From Phoenix dactylifera (lineage: Eukaryota; Streptophyta; Magnoliopsida; Arecales; Arecaceae): DNA of 64,000 bases. Location: assembly GCF_009389715.1 (NCBI RefSeq), contig NC_052395.1, positions 17,648,229 through 17,712,228 on the forward strand, given 5' to 3'. Shown here piece after piece: positions 36,501 to 46,900 of this stretch. How positions within the stretch are numbered: position 1 is the first letter of the stretch; every line of letters begins with the position of its first letter. Both the position numbers and the translations under genes were made by a program. The notes under the pieces are model-generated. The model was not told where the DNA came from. It made no database searches and saw only the letters and a list, made by a program, of their open reading frames with translations.

Positions 36501-39500
36501 ACACAAAATAATTTCCAATAAACCCAAAATACACAAATGAACCCTAAAATGCAAATAAATTCAGAAGTAAAATAATAAAATAAACATGCAAATAAAATGG
36601 TGGCCTAGCTGATGTCCCCATCAACTCCTCCCGGATGGGAAAAACTCGACCCCGTCGAGTACAGATCTGGTCGGCTATCGTACTGCTCCAGAAAATTAGG
36701 GTCAAGGCGCTGCAACTCGGCTCGTGAAATCCACGTCACATCTGATTCGGGTCGACCTTTCCACCGAACAAGATAACGTTGGTAGCTTCCTCTTCTGGTA
36801 GAAATAACCTGCTCATCTAATATATGTTCTATGTGTTCTCTACGTGCATGAAACTTTGAAGGTGGAGGCTTAATAGCAGGTGCTGTAGCGGATGCAGTCA
36901 ATCAGAATCGTGTACTCGTGGACCGGGGCGATGATCGGTGCCGGTTGCAGCTGATGGACCCTTTCAATTGGTTTTTAATTGGATCTTTTCACAGTGCTTT
37001 TGCGAGTCTGCTGGGCTTGAAAAATGGAGGAGAGAAGTGAACCTGCTGCGTTTGTGAGGTGGGAGCAGGCCTCTGTAGTGAGGGACTGCTGGTTTGGGCC
37101 TGTGAGGTAAATAATTGCAGGTGGCTGTGCAGAAGGTGGCGCGGCCTAATGGGCCTGATGGGCCCGTGGATGAAATGGTGGGGCGGGTGGGCCGTGTGTT
37201 TGCTAGGCCCGAAAGGAAAGAAGGGCGGGTTGGGGTCTGGTGTTTGGTTGGAAGAGAAACGAGGGGGGGTTGACGGTTGAGACCGATGGGAGGGGGAAAG
37301 AGGGGCTCGGGAGGCGTGGTGTTTGAGGGGTGGAGGCGTGGTGTTTGAAGGGTGGAGGCGTGGTGGTGTGGCTCGGCGGAAAGAGGACCGGCGGCCGGCG
37401 CTGAAGAAGACGAGGCAGAGTGCAGCAGGCGGCGGCGTCGACTGAGACGTCCATGAAGGCGGTCGCGGAGGCGCAGACGGTGCGGCTCGGCGGGGAGCTC
37501 AGGGCGGGGCGGCACCGGCGGATGCGGCGGAGGTCTCGGCGGCGACGGGAGGCGGCTCGAGCTCGGAACCTCCGGCGGATGCGGCGGGCGGACTCGGGCG
37601 GCGCGGAGGGATGGTGTGCTCGGAGAAGGTGGAACGGTGACAGTGGCGCGGCGGAGCTGTGGACGAAGGTGGAGGCGGTGATGGCGCTGCGGATGCGGCG
37701 GCGGGGGCAACAGCGGCGAGCGGAGCTCGGTGGATGCTCGGCGGCATGGCGGAGGCGGCGGCGGCAGCGGCGGAGGCGAAACCCTAGAGGTAAGCAGTTT
37801 TTTTTCAGGGACACGTGCAGGTCACGTGATCCGACGGTTTTTGTTTTTTTGAACCTCAACGGGTTCGGATTATCGGGTTCGGGTTTCGGATGAAACCCGC
37901 TCCGATAACTGTGAAGCCCAGCACGTGCAGATCACGTGCAAACAAATTTTTTTTTTTTTTTGTATACTTGTTGGACCCGGGTTACCGGGTTGTGGGTAAC
38001 GGGTTTAGGACTTGCCCGTTACCTGATTTCTTCTTCAACCTCTCGAGCGATTCGGGAGGATGATCCGGGCGCTTCGGCGGTAGTGGCGGAACGGCCGAAC
38101 GGAGCGGCGACGGAGTCCGCTGCCGCAGCTCCGTAGTCGGCGGTGACAGGCGGCTTCCGAGTGTGGTGGCTACCGGAATTCCCCTGTGTGCAGCGGTCGG
38201 TGGGTGTGTCGACAGTGCCGAGGGATAGGGTTGAAAATAGAGCGGCGACGCTCTTCTTCTTTCCGGCAGCGGGAGTCACTCGTGGCCCGTCGACACGCTC
38301 CGGTGTCCGTGGTCGAGGTACCGCGTAAAGTTCGTGCGCCAACTGGAATCCGGGGATCCGGCGATGCTCGGCCATACACCGGTGGCGGTGGCCGCAGGTG
38401 GTGGTGGCGTCGAGTGCCGGCTCGGACGGTGTAAAACGGAAGAGCCGCGACGACGGCAGCAACGGCGGACGGGCGAGGAAGACGAACAGTACCCTGTCGT
38501 TCTGTTTTTTTTTTTAATAAAGAACGGAGCTATCTGTTGGAGAGGGTGGTGCCTGCTCCGATTGTTGGTGGAGGGGAGTCGACGTAGGCCCTGTTTTGCC
38601 TTGTTTCCGACTGCTGGAACCAGAGATTCACGCTTTGGCAGAGCAAGGCGTACGGCTCTGATACCAAGTTGATGACGAACCAGGAGGTGGAACGGTTGCA
38701 GTGCTGATAAGTTGATTTCTGAAATAGTGAACAGAGAATAGGGAGGAAGAACAAGAGGAGAGGAAGGGAGGGAAACGGCAGCGAAAAGGAAGAGAAGAGG
38801 AGAGGAAGAACGAGAAGGGGAAAGAAAGAAGTGGAAAACGTGGGAAAGAAAATGCTTAATTCTTCATCAACCCTAATCAACATAAAAGTCCCCTATAAAA
38901 AGGGCCCAAATAAGAACAATTAAAATAAAACCCCCTTACACAAAATAATTCCCAATAAACCCAAAATACACAAATGAACCCTAAAATGCAAATAAACCCA
39001 GAAATAAAATAATAAAATAAACATGCAAATAAAATGGTGGCCTAGCTGATGTCCCCATCATGGTGCCTTACCCTTTCGAAATGTATCTAACTCAGCTCTG
39101 CCTCAAGATAAAATGCCCCTGATTGTTTGCATTCCACTACCCGCACGTCATTAGCTAGTTATTTATTTCTGTACCATTAATATTAGATTCATAATCGATG
39201 AAACCCCTTCTTTATTTTGCTTACCAATTGCTTTCAAGACGTCAAGTGGAGGTTCTTTCTAGTTCTGGTCTTACTCCATAGTGAGATTGCTGATAACTGT
39301 CAGTTATCTTAGTTATGGAATAATGTGATAAAAGTCTTATGTGGATAAATTCTAAGTGCCTATATGCAAGCTAGCAGTAGCACTTCATTATCTTTTTTTT
39401 GTCGAAATTGTCCAATAAACTCCTATTTATTGGTACGGGTAACTGATTTTCTGACTTCACATTTCGCTCCAGTGTCGGCTTACTGGAAATTATAAAACCT

Positions 39501-40547
39501 ACCACCAAATGCTTTAAAAAAATGGTGGCATAATGCACGAGGCTTCTGCCATAGTGGGGTCTGAGGAGGGGTCGGATGTGCGCAGCCCTATCCCTGCATG
39601 TGAAGAGGCTATTTCCATGTTTTGAACTCATGACACTCAGGTCATAGTGGAGCAACCAATTGAGTGCTTTTAAAGTTTTGATTATATAGATATTCTTTAT
39701 AGCTATGCATGAATGTGTATATAATGAAATATTTATTTTTCTAGTCGTCATAGTAGCATAAATCATCGGTGACATTTCTTTTCTCTAGGATGGGTGGATG
39801 CAAAATTCTGAAGATCGATGAATTGTTATTAAGCTCAAATCTACCTTTTGTTTTGGGTAAATGTTAATAGAACCTGTTTGAGGTTCAGAGAAGAAATTTA
39901 AAGTGTCTCCAACTGAAGAAACATGGTTGGTAGACATTTGTGTTGTATCGATTGTTAACAATCATATCTTATGCAAATATGCATTGAAGGTTCTGCAGAT
40001 TCTGGATAAGCTGGTTTCATTAACTGTCAAACACATCAGAGTGTGATGCATGGATCGTACTCGAGTATGATATCATAACTGGGCAGAGTGGGTAGGCTGC
40101 CAATGCAGAATGAATACTAAGATCTTGAATACAAATTTCTGTTTATGTGCCAGATGATAGCTCTGTCTGCATGGTAACCTCCTGAGATATAAGAATTTGT
40201 TCAGATCTCTCCTCTCTCTCTCTTACACACACACACACACATGCATATGTGCGTTATTATATATGTATACGTAGGATTTGTTTCCATTTGCGTGCTGTCC
40301 TTTTCTCCAGTAAGTTTCAGTCTGTTCATTTAATGACCAATTAATTTGCACAAAACCTTCTTTTCACATTTTGCTTCAAGTATCAGATGACCTTTTCCTG
40401 TTTGCACCTCTTTCCCAGAATGTATTTTTTGAGTACGAGCGACTGAGTTACGAACAGCTGATCTCGTCAATTGAAGCCCAACCAAGCAAACCACTCCAGG
40501 ATGTGTTGAAGTCATTCTTGCACAAGATCTACAAGAGGCAGAAGTAG
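27596..40547 (+). CDS. FPS: Farnesyl diphosphate synthase (cytosolic type)
   Basis: Twelve exons join in phase: 27596-27733, 28848-28872, 28957-29069, 29199-29285, 30000-30116, 30204-30292, 30526-30577, 32885-32980, 33077-33121, 33311-33400, 33484-33555 and 40419-40547. They give 350 residues, the usual plant length. The enzyme condenses IPP with DMAPP and then GPP to make C15 farnesyl diphosphate, precursor of sterols, sesquiterpenes and prenyl anchors. The first Asp-rich motif DDIMD is at residues 101-105 and the second, DDYLD, at 240-244. Tyr96 and Phe97, just before the first motif, are the bulky residues that stop the chain at C15. The N terminus ([11 protein letters not shown]) lacks a clear transit peptide, so the cytosolic form is likely. 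Exon 2 is only 25 bp. The last intron, 33556-40418, is far longer than the others because of inserted mobile elements. Confidence 0.97.
31020..31062 (+). other. G-quadruplex-type motif in FPS intron 7
   Basis: GGGGAGGGAGGGAGGGC at 31020-31036 has four G-runs of at least three with one-base loops, the classical G4 pattern. More GGGAGGG runs follow to about 31058. It lies on the coding strand and could form in the pre-mRNA. Folding is predicted from pattern only. Confidence 0.6.
31395..31590 (+). repeat. GGTACC-rich dispersed repeat, copy 2 (FPS intron 7)
   Basis: This repeats the order of words seen at 4925-5108: GTACCGTACCGAACTGG, TGTATGGGATGTACCG, an ACTTGGT word, then TATGGCACCAGTATGGGTA. 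It is diverged from copy 1 but collinear and in the same orientation. It is noncoding. Confidence 0.5.
33131..33200. repeat. C-rich then (CCT)n polypyrimidine tract
   Basis: Just after FPS exon 9 lie C runs split by A, then about nine CCT units and CT repeats. It is a simple-sequence tract in intron 9. The long purine/pyrimidine asymmetry favours triplex structure; no coding role is supported. Confidence 0.8.
35174..36120. mobile_element. Non-autonomous hAT-type DNA transposon in FPS intron 11
   Basis: The left end starts TAGGGCTGAAAATGGATCGG and the right end, reverse-complemented, starts TAGGGCTGAAAGCGGGTCGG, giving a 22-bp terminal inverted repeat with three mismatches. The 8-bp word GTTCTTTT flanks it at 35166-35173 and 36121-36128 as a target-site duplication. 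Eight-base duplications and TAGGG-type ends are marks of the hAT superfamily. The 947-bp body is packed near both ends with GGATA/TATCC words, like the subterminal binding sites of hAT elements, and has no transposase frame. It therefore depended on a helper element. Confidence 0.88.
36234..36623 (-). repeat. 3' LTR of the intron 11 element
   Basis: This 390-bp LTR begins TGATGACGAACCAGG on the plus strand and ends GATGTCCCCATCA. It carries a purine-rich middle (AGGAAGAACAAGAGGAGAGG) and a TATA-like CTATAAATAGGG. It pairs with 38670-39060. Confidence 0.88.
36950..38480 (-). other. GC-rich cargo inside the short LTR element
   Basis: This interior is strongly GC-rich, full of CGG/CCG words and short tandem repeats (for example a GGTGGAGGCGTGGTGTTTGA unit at 37310-37360). 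Overlapping frames in several phases give Pro-, Arg- and Ala-rich text with no domain I recognise. Two related parts with paired CACGTG words lie at about 37808-37880 and 37920-38010. It may be untranslated element sequence or captured host DNA; I cannot tell which. Confidence 0.4.
38670..39060 (-). repeat. 5' LTR of the intron 11 element
   Basis: This 391-bp LTR is the partner of 36234-36623 and matches it over its whole length at about 97-98% by eye. The primer site lies just inside it after a three-base spacer. Confidence 0.88.
39523..39656 (+). mobile_element. Au-like SINE fragment in FPS intron 11
   Basis: The stretch from TGGTGGCATAATGCACGAGG through GTGGGGTCTGAGGAGGGGTC, GGATGTGCGCAGCCCTA, GAGGCTATTTCCATGTTTTG and GGTCATAGTGGAGCAACC follows the plant Au SINE family as I remember it. 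The 3' end of the family (CCAAGGC region) is missing, so the copy is truncated. No clear target-site duplication was seen. Confidence 0.65.
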
Positions 40548-41740
40548 CTCTCTGAATATGAGAGTTACCAACCATGTGATAGTAACATGGCATTCTTCCT
40601 TGTGATGTCTTTTACTTATTTTTGTAGCATCGATGACTGAACAGCTTTGTTGTATTATTCTATGAAAGAGCCAGACGTTTGTCTCCCTCTTCTCTTCCAG
40701 TCTCCATGTCCACTGATTCATTGGTCTTGTAAAATGTGGTCTTGTCCTTTACTTTTCATTTACTGGATAGAGCTCGCTTAGTATAATGGGTCATGGCCAG
40801 GTGTTAGGGTTCTCATTTTCTGTGTGGCAGGTGAAGGTGGTTCTGACATTGCAACTAAATCCTACCCAACTCTGAGCATAGAGCATGGCCAAATTTCTTC
40901 ATTGTATTGCCCTTGCAAGAGTTGGACCGAACAAGCAACCAGTTATGAAGAACAAGCTATATTATAAAGGCTCAGTTCTGAGAACCAGCCACTCCCGGCC
41001 TACATGTTTTCTTTTAAGCAAAATACCCTATCTGCATGTTAGGTGATCTTATCAGTTATTTACCGTGGGATAAACCTCGCGGTAAGTGCACTTGTTAAGT
41101 ATTAGGCTTCTATTGTTCTGTGTTTTATCTTTAACCATCTGGCCAGCTGATCAATCTGTTGCTGTTTACAGAAGCATAAGAGATTTGAAGTCCCCCATTT
41201 CCTCGGTGAAATTATGAATGCTCGGAAGGATCGAGATATAAGGAGCATTTCAAACATAAATCTATCTACGCAGTAGCTGATACTTCCTCCCGTCAGACTC
41301 CAGCAGTGTCTTGCGTTGGAGCCACAATCTTCATCACCTCCCAATTTCATTGGGTTTGTCTAAGGTAACTGATACCAGTGTAACTGATACAGAACTAGTG
41401 TAACGAAGCCTGCCATGAGTGTGGCTTTCAAAGTGCATTGTAGAATGAAACCAGTTCCGGGGTGATGAGTCCTTCTAGATGTCTGGGCACCCTAAATATT
41501 TGATAGACCATATCTAATAGATATGGTATCTGATGTATAACTAGTCAGCACGGTCGACACTTCGCGGTTGGAGCTGGTTTGAACCTGAGACTTCTTACTT
41601 AGAGGGGAATCTTGTTTAGATTAGAGGGAAGAGATGAAGTAGGGGGTATCGGTTATGAGTGGGTGGCAATTGGCCAACCATGAGGTGGGCAATGTTCGTA
41701 TATTCTTGGATTCTGTGGATCTAGGGTCTCTTGGCAGTAG
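40548..41740. other. FPS 3' UTR and spacer
   Basis: The first 150-250 bp after the FPS stop are its likely 3' UTR. A clear poly(A) signal could not be chosen. The rest shows no gene. A small perfect hairpin word, ACCATATCT-AAT-AGATATGGT, lies at about 41508-41528. Confidence 0.45.
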
Positions 41741-41744
41741 TTTT

Positions 41745-42780
41745 CTTTTCTTTCTTTCTTTTTTACTTTTTTCCCCTTTTTTTGCGGAAAAAAAAGAGGG
41801 TTAGAGTCTTCCGCGATTTCATTAAGCAGATGGCACCATTATAAAGAAGGGAATATAGAGTAAATACATAAAGAAGGGAACAAAGGAGCACTGGTAAAAG
41901 GTGAAAGAGAAAATAATAGAAGAAAAGAGATCCAAGAAAGATAAAGAAAATCAAAAAAAAAGAGGAGGAGGATGCTATTGCTGCTTTTTTTCCCTCTTGA
42001 TCTGAGCCTTTGATGCAGGGGAGAAATGGTTTGATCTATGTCATGGTGCGTTCGTAGAAGATGCGGCTGTTTCTTTCTTTGCAAATTGAACAGAGAATGA
42101 TGATCGTAAACATTAACCATCGAAGAAGTTTCGAGTGAGGAAAGAAGAAGGTAGAGTCGAAGTCTTTCGGTATTTGATGATCCCTCGGTATCTTATGAAG
42201 GCAGCCTAAGCTTGCACAGTAATGGCAGCTGCATAGATGAGAATGTATCTCTTGTTGAAGGTTGCAGAGGATGCATGATGAAGGCCCTGGCCATCCTTGC
42301 TTGCTAGGTCATCAGCAGTAAGCAGCTTGGAAAGGATTGCAAGCCATGCAAAGACAATTAGCTTGGTTGGAAATGGTGGTTGCCAAATAAACTTGGCCCA
42401 GCTTAAACTCCTTCCCATAGAGTTTAGTGGTAATAGGATTTGACAGAGAAGGTCCCTTTATTAGTCCATTTCCAAGAGTAAGATTTGATAGGCCGTTTGA
42501 ATTGGCTTGACGTATTAGTTGCTCAAACTCTAGTAGAGCAAATACGGAGTCACGGTAAGGGGTCGAGGGAATACAATTCACTGGGACAATAAAGACCCCA
42601 AGAGACAGCAATACGTGCAGGGAGTGTGGTCTAACCGAGGGATCAAAGTAGAATCCGAGTTCTGTACCATTTGCAGAGGAGATTTTAATGCTGCAAAAGA
42701 AACAGCCGGTGCAGTGGATAAGTTCACTGGATGGTGGACCTACAATGAGTCCTTGCATCAGCATTAGAAACTTCTATTAA
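41745..42780 (-). mobile_element. Degenerate LINE ORF2 relic (zf-RVT region)
   Basis: On the minus strand, 42418-42290 reads FIWQPPFPTKLIVFAWLAIL, then SKLLTADDLAS, matching the IWKAPVPPKVKIFAWLA..LLTADNLAKR wording of plant LINE zinc-binding regions. In a neighbouring frame CILCNLQQEIHSHLCSCHYC is a worn zinc motif. Near 41790 the text ends YNGAICLMKSRKTLTLFFF, typical just before a LINE tail, beside T-rich sequence at 41745-41790. Many frame changes show it is old. Confidence 0.6.
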
Positions 42781-42789
42781 ATTTTCTTA

Positions 42790-43780
42790 AACCACTTCAA
42801 AAAATTAAAAAACATTATAAAAAGTTAATTAGTTTATTTGGAACCTAGATTTTGGATTATTTTGGAGCCAGGTTTTGTAATACTCGGCGTCTGGATCTGG
42901 ATAAGTTGTGATATGGAAGCAGTCTAACCTGTAGACTCTCTTTCCCATAATTTATTAAATTTTCTTCCCAACTTAATTACAACTTCACATCTTAATTAAT
43001 TCAGTAACCTGAAATATCAACCAAATAAGGGATATTTTTCTGATTAGTGAGGGGTTCTAACCCCATCCCTGCCCTAGACACACCCTTTTACTTGGGCTGA
43101 AGTCTCGATCTTCGGGTGGTTTCAGTTTGGTGCTTACAATACCAATTTGTACAAAAGGACCAGAGTTATATCTTACATTAAAAATTTTTTGCACGAATCT
43201 ACTATTGGATCACCCGATGCATAGATCTCTAAGCAATCAGTGAAATACCTGCAATACCAATTTGCGCAAAGAGATCGAGGCTTTATCTCTCATGCAAAAA
43301 AGAAGGATCCACTTTTGTTTGCATGAATCCATCATCCGGTCATGTCCGCATGGATCCCCATATGGCCGGTTGGCGGTCCAAAGGCAAATCCTTCTTTTGC
43401 ACAAAAACTACATCTCCAATCCATTGCATGAAGTTACCGAACTCTTGCCTTACCTAAAATGGCAAGGGATTGTGTCATCCCAGCAAAATAAGGGATGTTA
43501 TTAATTCAAGAATAAATGATGAAAAGGTGGCTACTTGGAGTTACAAATATCTATTTTCTCGTTAATTAATTATCCTGTTACAATGTACAATTACAACTCA
43601 AACACCAACCTAGCTTAACTCATGTCTGGTTCGGTCAGACAGTGAGGAGGGCCTGGGGCTAGATCTTGTTTGCTCGCGTTTACACGTGTCTAGAATGACT
43701 CTGTGAGCCCCACTCGCCATGAGATACGGCATCCTACGCGTGACTCTTACAATTGGGGCGGTAAAATAAACCCCAAGAGC
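42790..43780. other. Spacer before the histone deacetylase gene
   Basis: No gene was recognised. Two degenerate copies of a roughly 120-bp segment lie at about 43135-43250 and 43253-43370, both starting near CAATACCAATTTG. The end of the stretch, near 43797, has a weak TATA-like CTTAAATACCC. Confidence 0.4.
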
Positions 43781-43964
43781 ACCCCTTAAATCAGGTGCTT
43801 AAATACCCAAACATGAAGCTGAAAACCCAGTCGCCCGCTCTCCTCTCTCTCCCTCTCTCTCTCAGGTGCGTGCTGAGCGAGCCGGCAACCCTGCGGAGGT
43901 CTTCTTTCTTTCCGGTTTCCACTGAGAGAGAAAGATAGAAGGAGCTGGTGAGAGAGGTCCATCC

Positions 43965-46900
43965 ATGCCCATGCCGACGGCCATGTCCATGTCCGGATCC
44001 CGAGGGCCGTTTGGGGAGGGGGAGGGGGCGTCGCTGCCGGCGTCGTCGGGAGCGGACGCGAAGAAGCGGCGGGTGACCTACTTCTACGAGCCGACAATCG
44101 GGGACTACTACTACGGACAGGGGCACCCGATGAAGCCCCACCGCATCCGGATGGCCCACAATCTGGTCGTGCACTACTCCCTCCACCACCTCATGGAGGT
44201 CTGCCGCCCCTTCCCCGCCTCCGCCGACGACATCCGCCGCTTCCACTCCGATGACTATGTCGACTTCCTCTCCGCCCTCGTCTCCCCCGCCCCCGCCCCC
44301 GCCCCCGCCGACCCCCGCCTCCTGAAGCGCTTCAACGTCGGCGAGGACTGCCCCGTCTTCGACGGCCTCTTCGAGTTCTGCCAGGCCTCCGCTGGCGGTT
44401 CCATCGGCGCCGCCGTCAAGATCAACCGCGGCGACGCCGACATCGCCATCAACTGGGCTGGCGGTCTTCATCACGCCAAGAAGTGCGAGGCCTCCGGCTT
44501 CTGCTACGTCAACGACATCGTCCTCGGCATCCTCGAGCTCCTCAAGTTCCACAGGGTGAGCTGCTCTGACTCTTCCGCTGCTGACTTCTTGGTTTTTCTC
44601 CTTCTTTTTAACTATAAGTCTTTTCGTTATTTTTGAACCCTACTCCCCTCCCCCGCTCTCAATATATTCTTATTCTTCGTCTTCTTTTTCTTTCCAATCT
44701 ATATTGCCAGTTATTCTTGCCATGGACGATTTGTATCTGTTTTTATTCTTCTAGGGTTTATGAAATAATTGCAGCGAGCTGATCTAAGTTAAAGACGATA
44801 TGGCACTAGGATCTTCTTCTAGGGTTTATCCAATCCCTTCAATCGTCGTTTAAGTAGGGTTTTTTCTAAATATGGCACTAGGGTTTGTCTAATCCCTTCG
44901 ATTATCGTTTAAGTATATATAGATCGATGGACTCATTCAAAGAATCCGCGGATCTACTATAGGTCATCATACTTTCTTGGCGGCATGGGAGAAAAGCCCA
45001 ATATTTGCTTGTTAGAATTAACGGAAAAAAAGATTCTAAATTTTGTGCTTACCTCTTCATGTTTGACTAAGCCTTGATTCTTTTCTGCATCTGATTCTAG
45101 TAAGTCTGATCCCGTTCTGGCTTTTGCAAATTGACCCTAGAAGAGTTTTGGTAGTGAAATCAGGAAATGGAATGCATTTAAAGCGGTTTGGCTGATTATA
45201 GATTGGTGTTGCACTGATCAGTCTTTCAGTGAATGGTCCGAAAATGCTACATTACACATCTTTGACAAGTTGCAATATGCCATTGTATGTACCATGTGGA
45301 TTTGATGTGGACAGCTAGTTAAATCTCATATCCTACTTAACATGTGTTTCTCAGATCTATAATAGGTCTAGTTACCAGATCGTTTAGTAATTCCTATTCA
45401 GAATTGTTGTATCCTTATGTGTCCACATAACATGACATCCATGTTTTTCTTCCCAACGGAGGTTTAAAAATTTGGTTTCAGTTTCAGCTAGGCCTTTGAA
45501 GGTCTGATTTTGGCAGCTTTGCTATAAAATTTAAGTTTTGGACAAGAAAATAAGCTATAAATAATTATAAGAAAATAGGAAAAAAATAAGAGAAGCCAAG
45601 AAAAAGTTGTTACACACCATTTAGGATATTTTCTGTCGTATCAGATCTTTATTTGTACAATATTCATATGTAGTAAAATTCATAAATACATGGCTAAAGA
45701 GCACCAGTGCTAATCACCTGTCAGATTATTGCTCAGTTCACTGAGCTGATGTGGCAGTCGGGGATTAGTGCAGTGCACAAGCGGTTCCGCGGTATTAGTT
45801 GAGCTTTGGCTATCGCTCAGCTGATCAACGACTTCCATACCATACCGTTGAACTAAAGTAGTGATTTGGCGGGCAATCTGCCCTTTCCATTTCTAAATTG
45901 TATAGTTAATTCATTTCTCCATTTGTTTAAAAATATATTGTATATTAGCAACTATGAATCTTTCGCTTCTTACTATATCAGAGTCTATTCTCTATCATTT
46001 TTTAGCATAGTTTGCAAATGTATTGAACTTGGGTATTTCCTTCTCATATTTGTTGAGATTATGTGGCAATTTCACTTTAAATTCATGTACTTATAGAATA
46101 TATATATTTTATCTAAAAAAACAAACATGTAAATCACCAAAAAAAAAAAAAAACAAGCATGTTATCATTGTGATGATTTCTTTAATTCTTGGCATTAGTC
46201 TCTTTAAACTATTGATATAATTTCAATGCATCCTTTTTGTATATTTTGCTTTCCTAATGCATCATAAATCACCTCTTGTGGTACATCATATGCATTTTCC
46301 AAAATTTTATCTGTTTTATCTAAATCTTTCCATAGTCTAGTTATCATTTTGTGACCAGATAAGTACAAATGGCATAACATTTTAAGGAGTTAAATGAATT
46401 TGTGTGGGAGTTGCGGTTTTACTTTATAACAGAGTTCATTAGTGCTTGCTCATATTTGTCCATATAAACTGCATCAATTTATTATGACATTTTATTTTTT
46501 GTAGCCTTGCTTCTTGCTTTTTAGCTGATTCAAATGTTGGGCAGCGTGTACTCTATGTAGACATTGATGTCCATCATGGAGATGGTGTTGAAGAGGCTTT
46601 TTTCACAACTGATAGAGTCATGACTGTCTCATTCCACAAATATGGGGACTTCTTTCCTGGGACAGGGCATATCAAGGACAATGGTTTTGGGAAAGGAAAG
46701 TACTATGCTTTGAATGTTCCTTTGAATGATGGCACAGATGATGATAGCTTCCGTGGACTATTTAGGCCAATCATTCAAAAAGTAATGGAGGTTTATCAGC
46801 CTGATGCAGTGGTTCTCCAGTGTGGTGCAGATTCCTTGGCTGGAGATAGGCTAGGTTGCTTCAACTTGTCAGTGAAGGGGCATGCAGATTGTCTACGATA

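Larger units (their letters stand above)
36229..39065 (-). mobile_element. Short non-autonomous Ty3/gypsy-type LTR element in FPS intron 11
   Basis: Two direct LTRs lie at 36234-36623 and 38670-39060, in minus-strand sense. Both carry TG..CA ends and are flanked by the 5-bp duplication TGGTG at 36229-36233 and 39061-39065. A primer site for initiator tRNA-Met (TGGTATCAGAGCC) follows the 5' LTR at 38666-38654. A chromodomain segment next to the 3' LTR at about 36625-36900 points to a chromovirus-like Ty3/gypsy source. The rest of the interior is GC-rich and lacks recognisable gag, protease, RT or integrase, so the element is a deleted or cargo-bearing derivative. The LTRs differ at about nine substitutions and one indel by eye (about 2.3%), suggesting an age of about one to a few million years. 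Confidence 0.88.

Noticed and set aside
36950-38480. Pro-, Arg- and Ala-rich frames on both strands inside the short LTR element
   Set aside because: Overlapping frames in several phases and CGG-repeat composition explain them; no recognisable domain.
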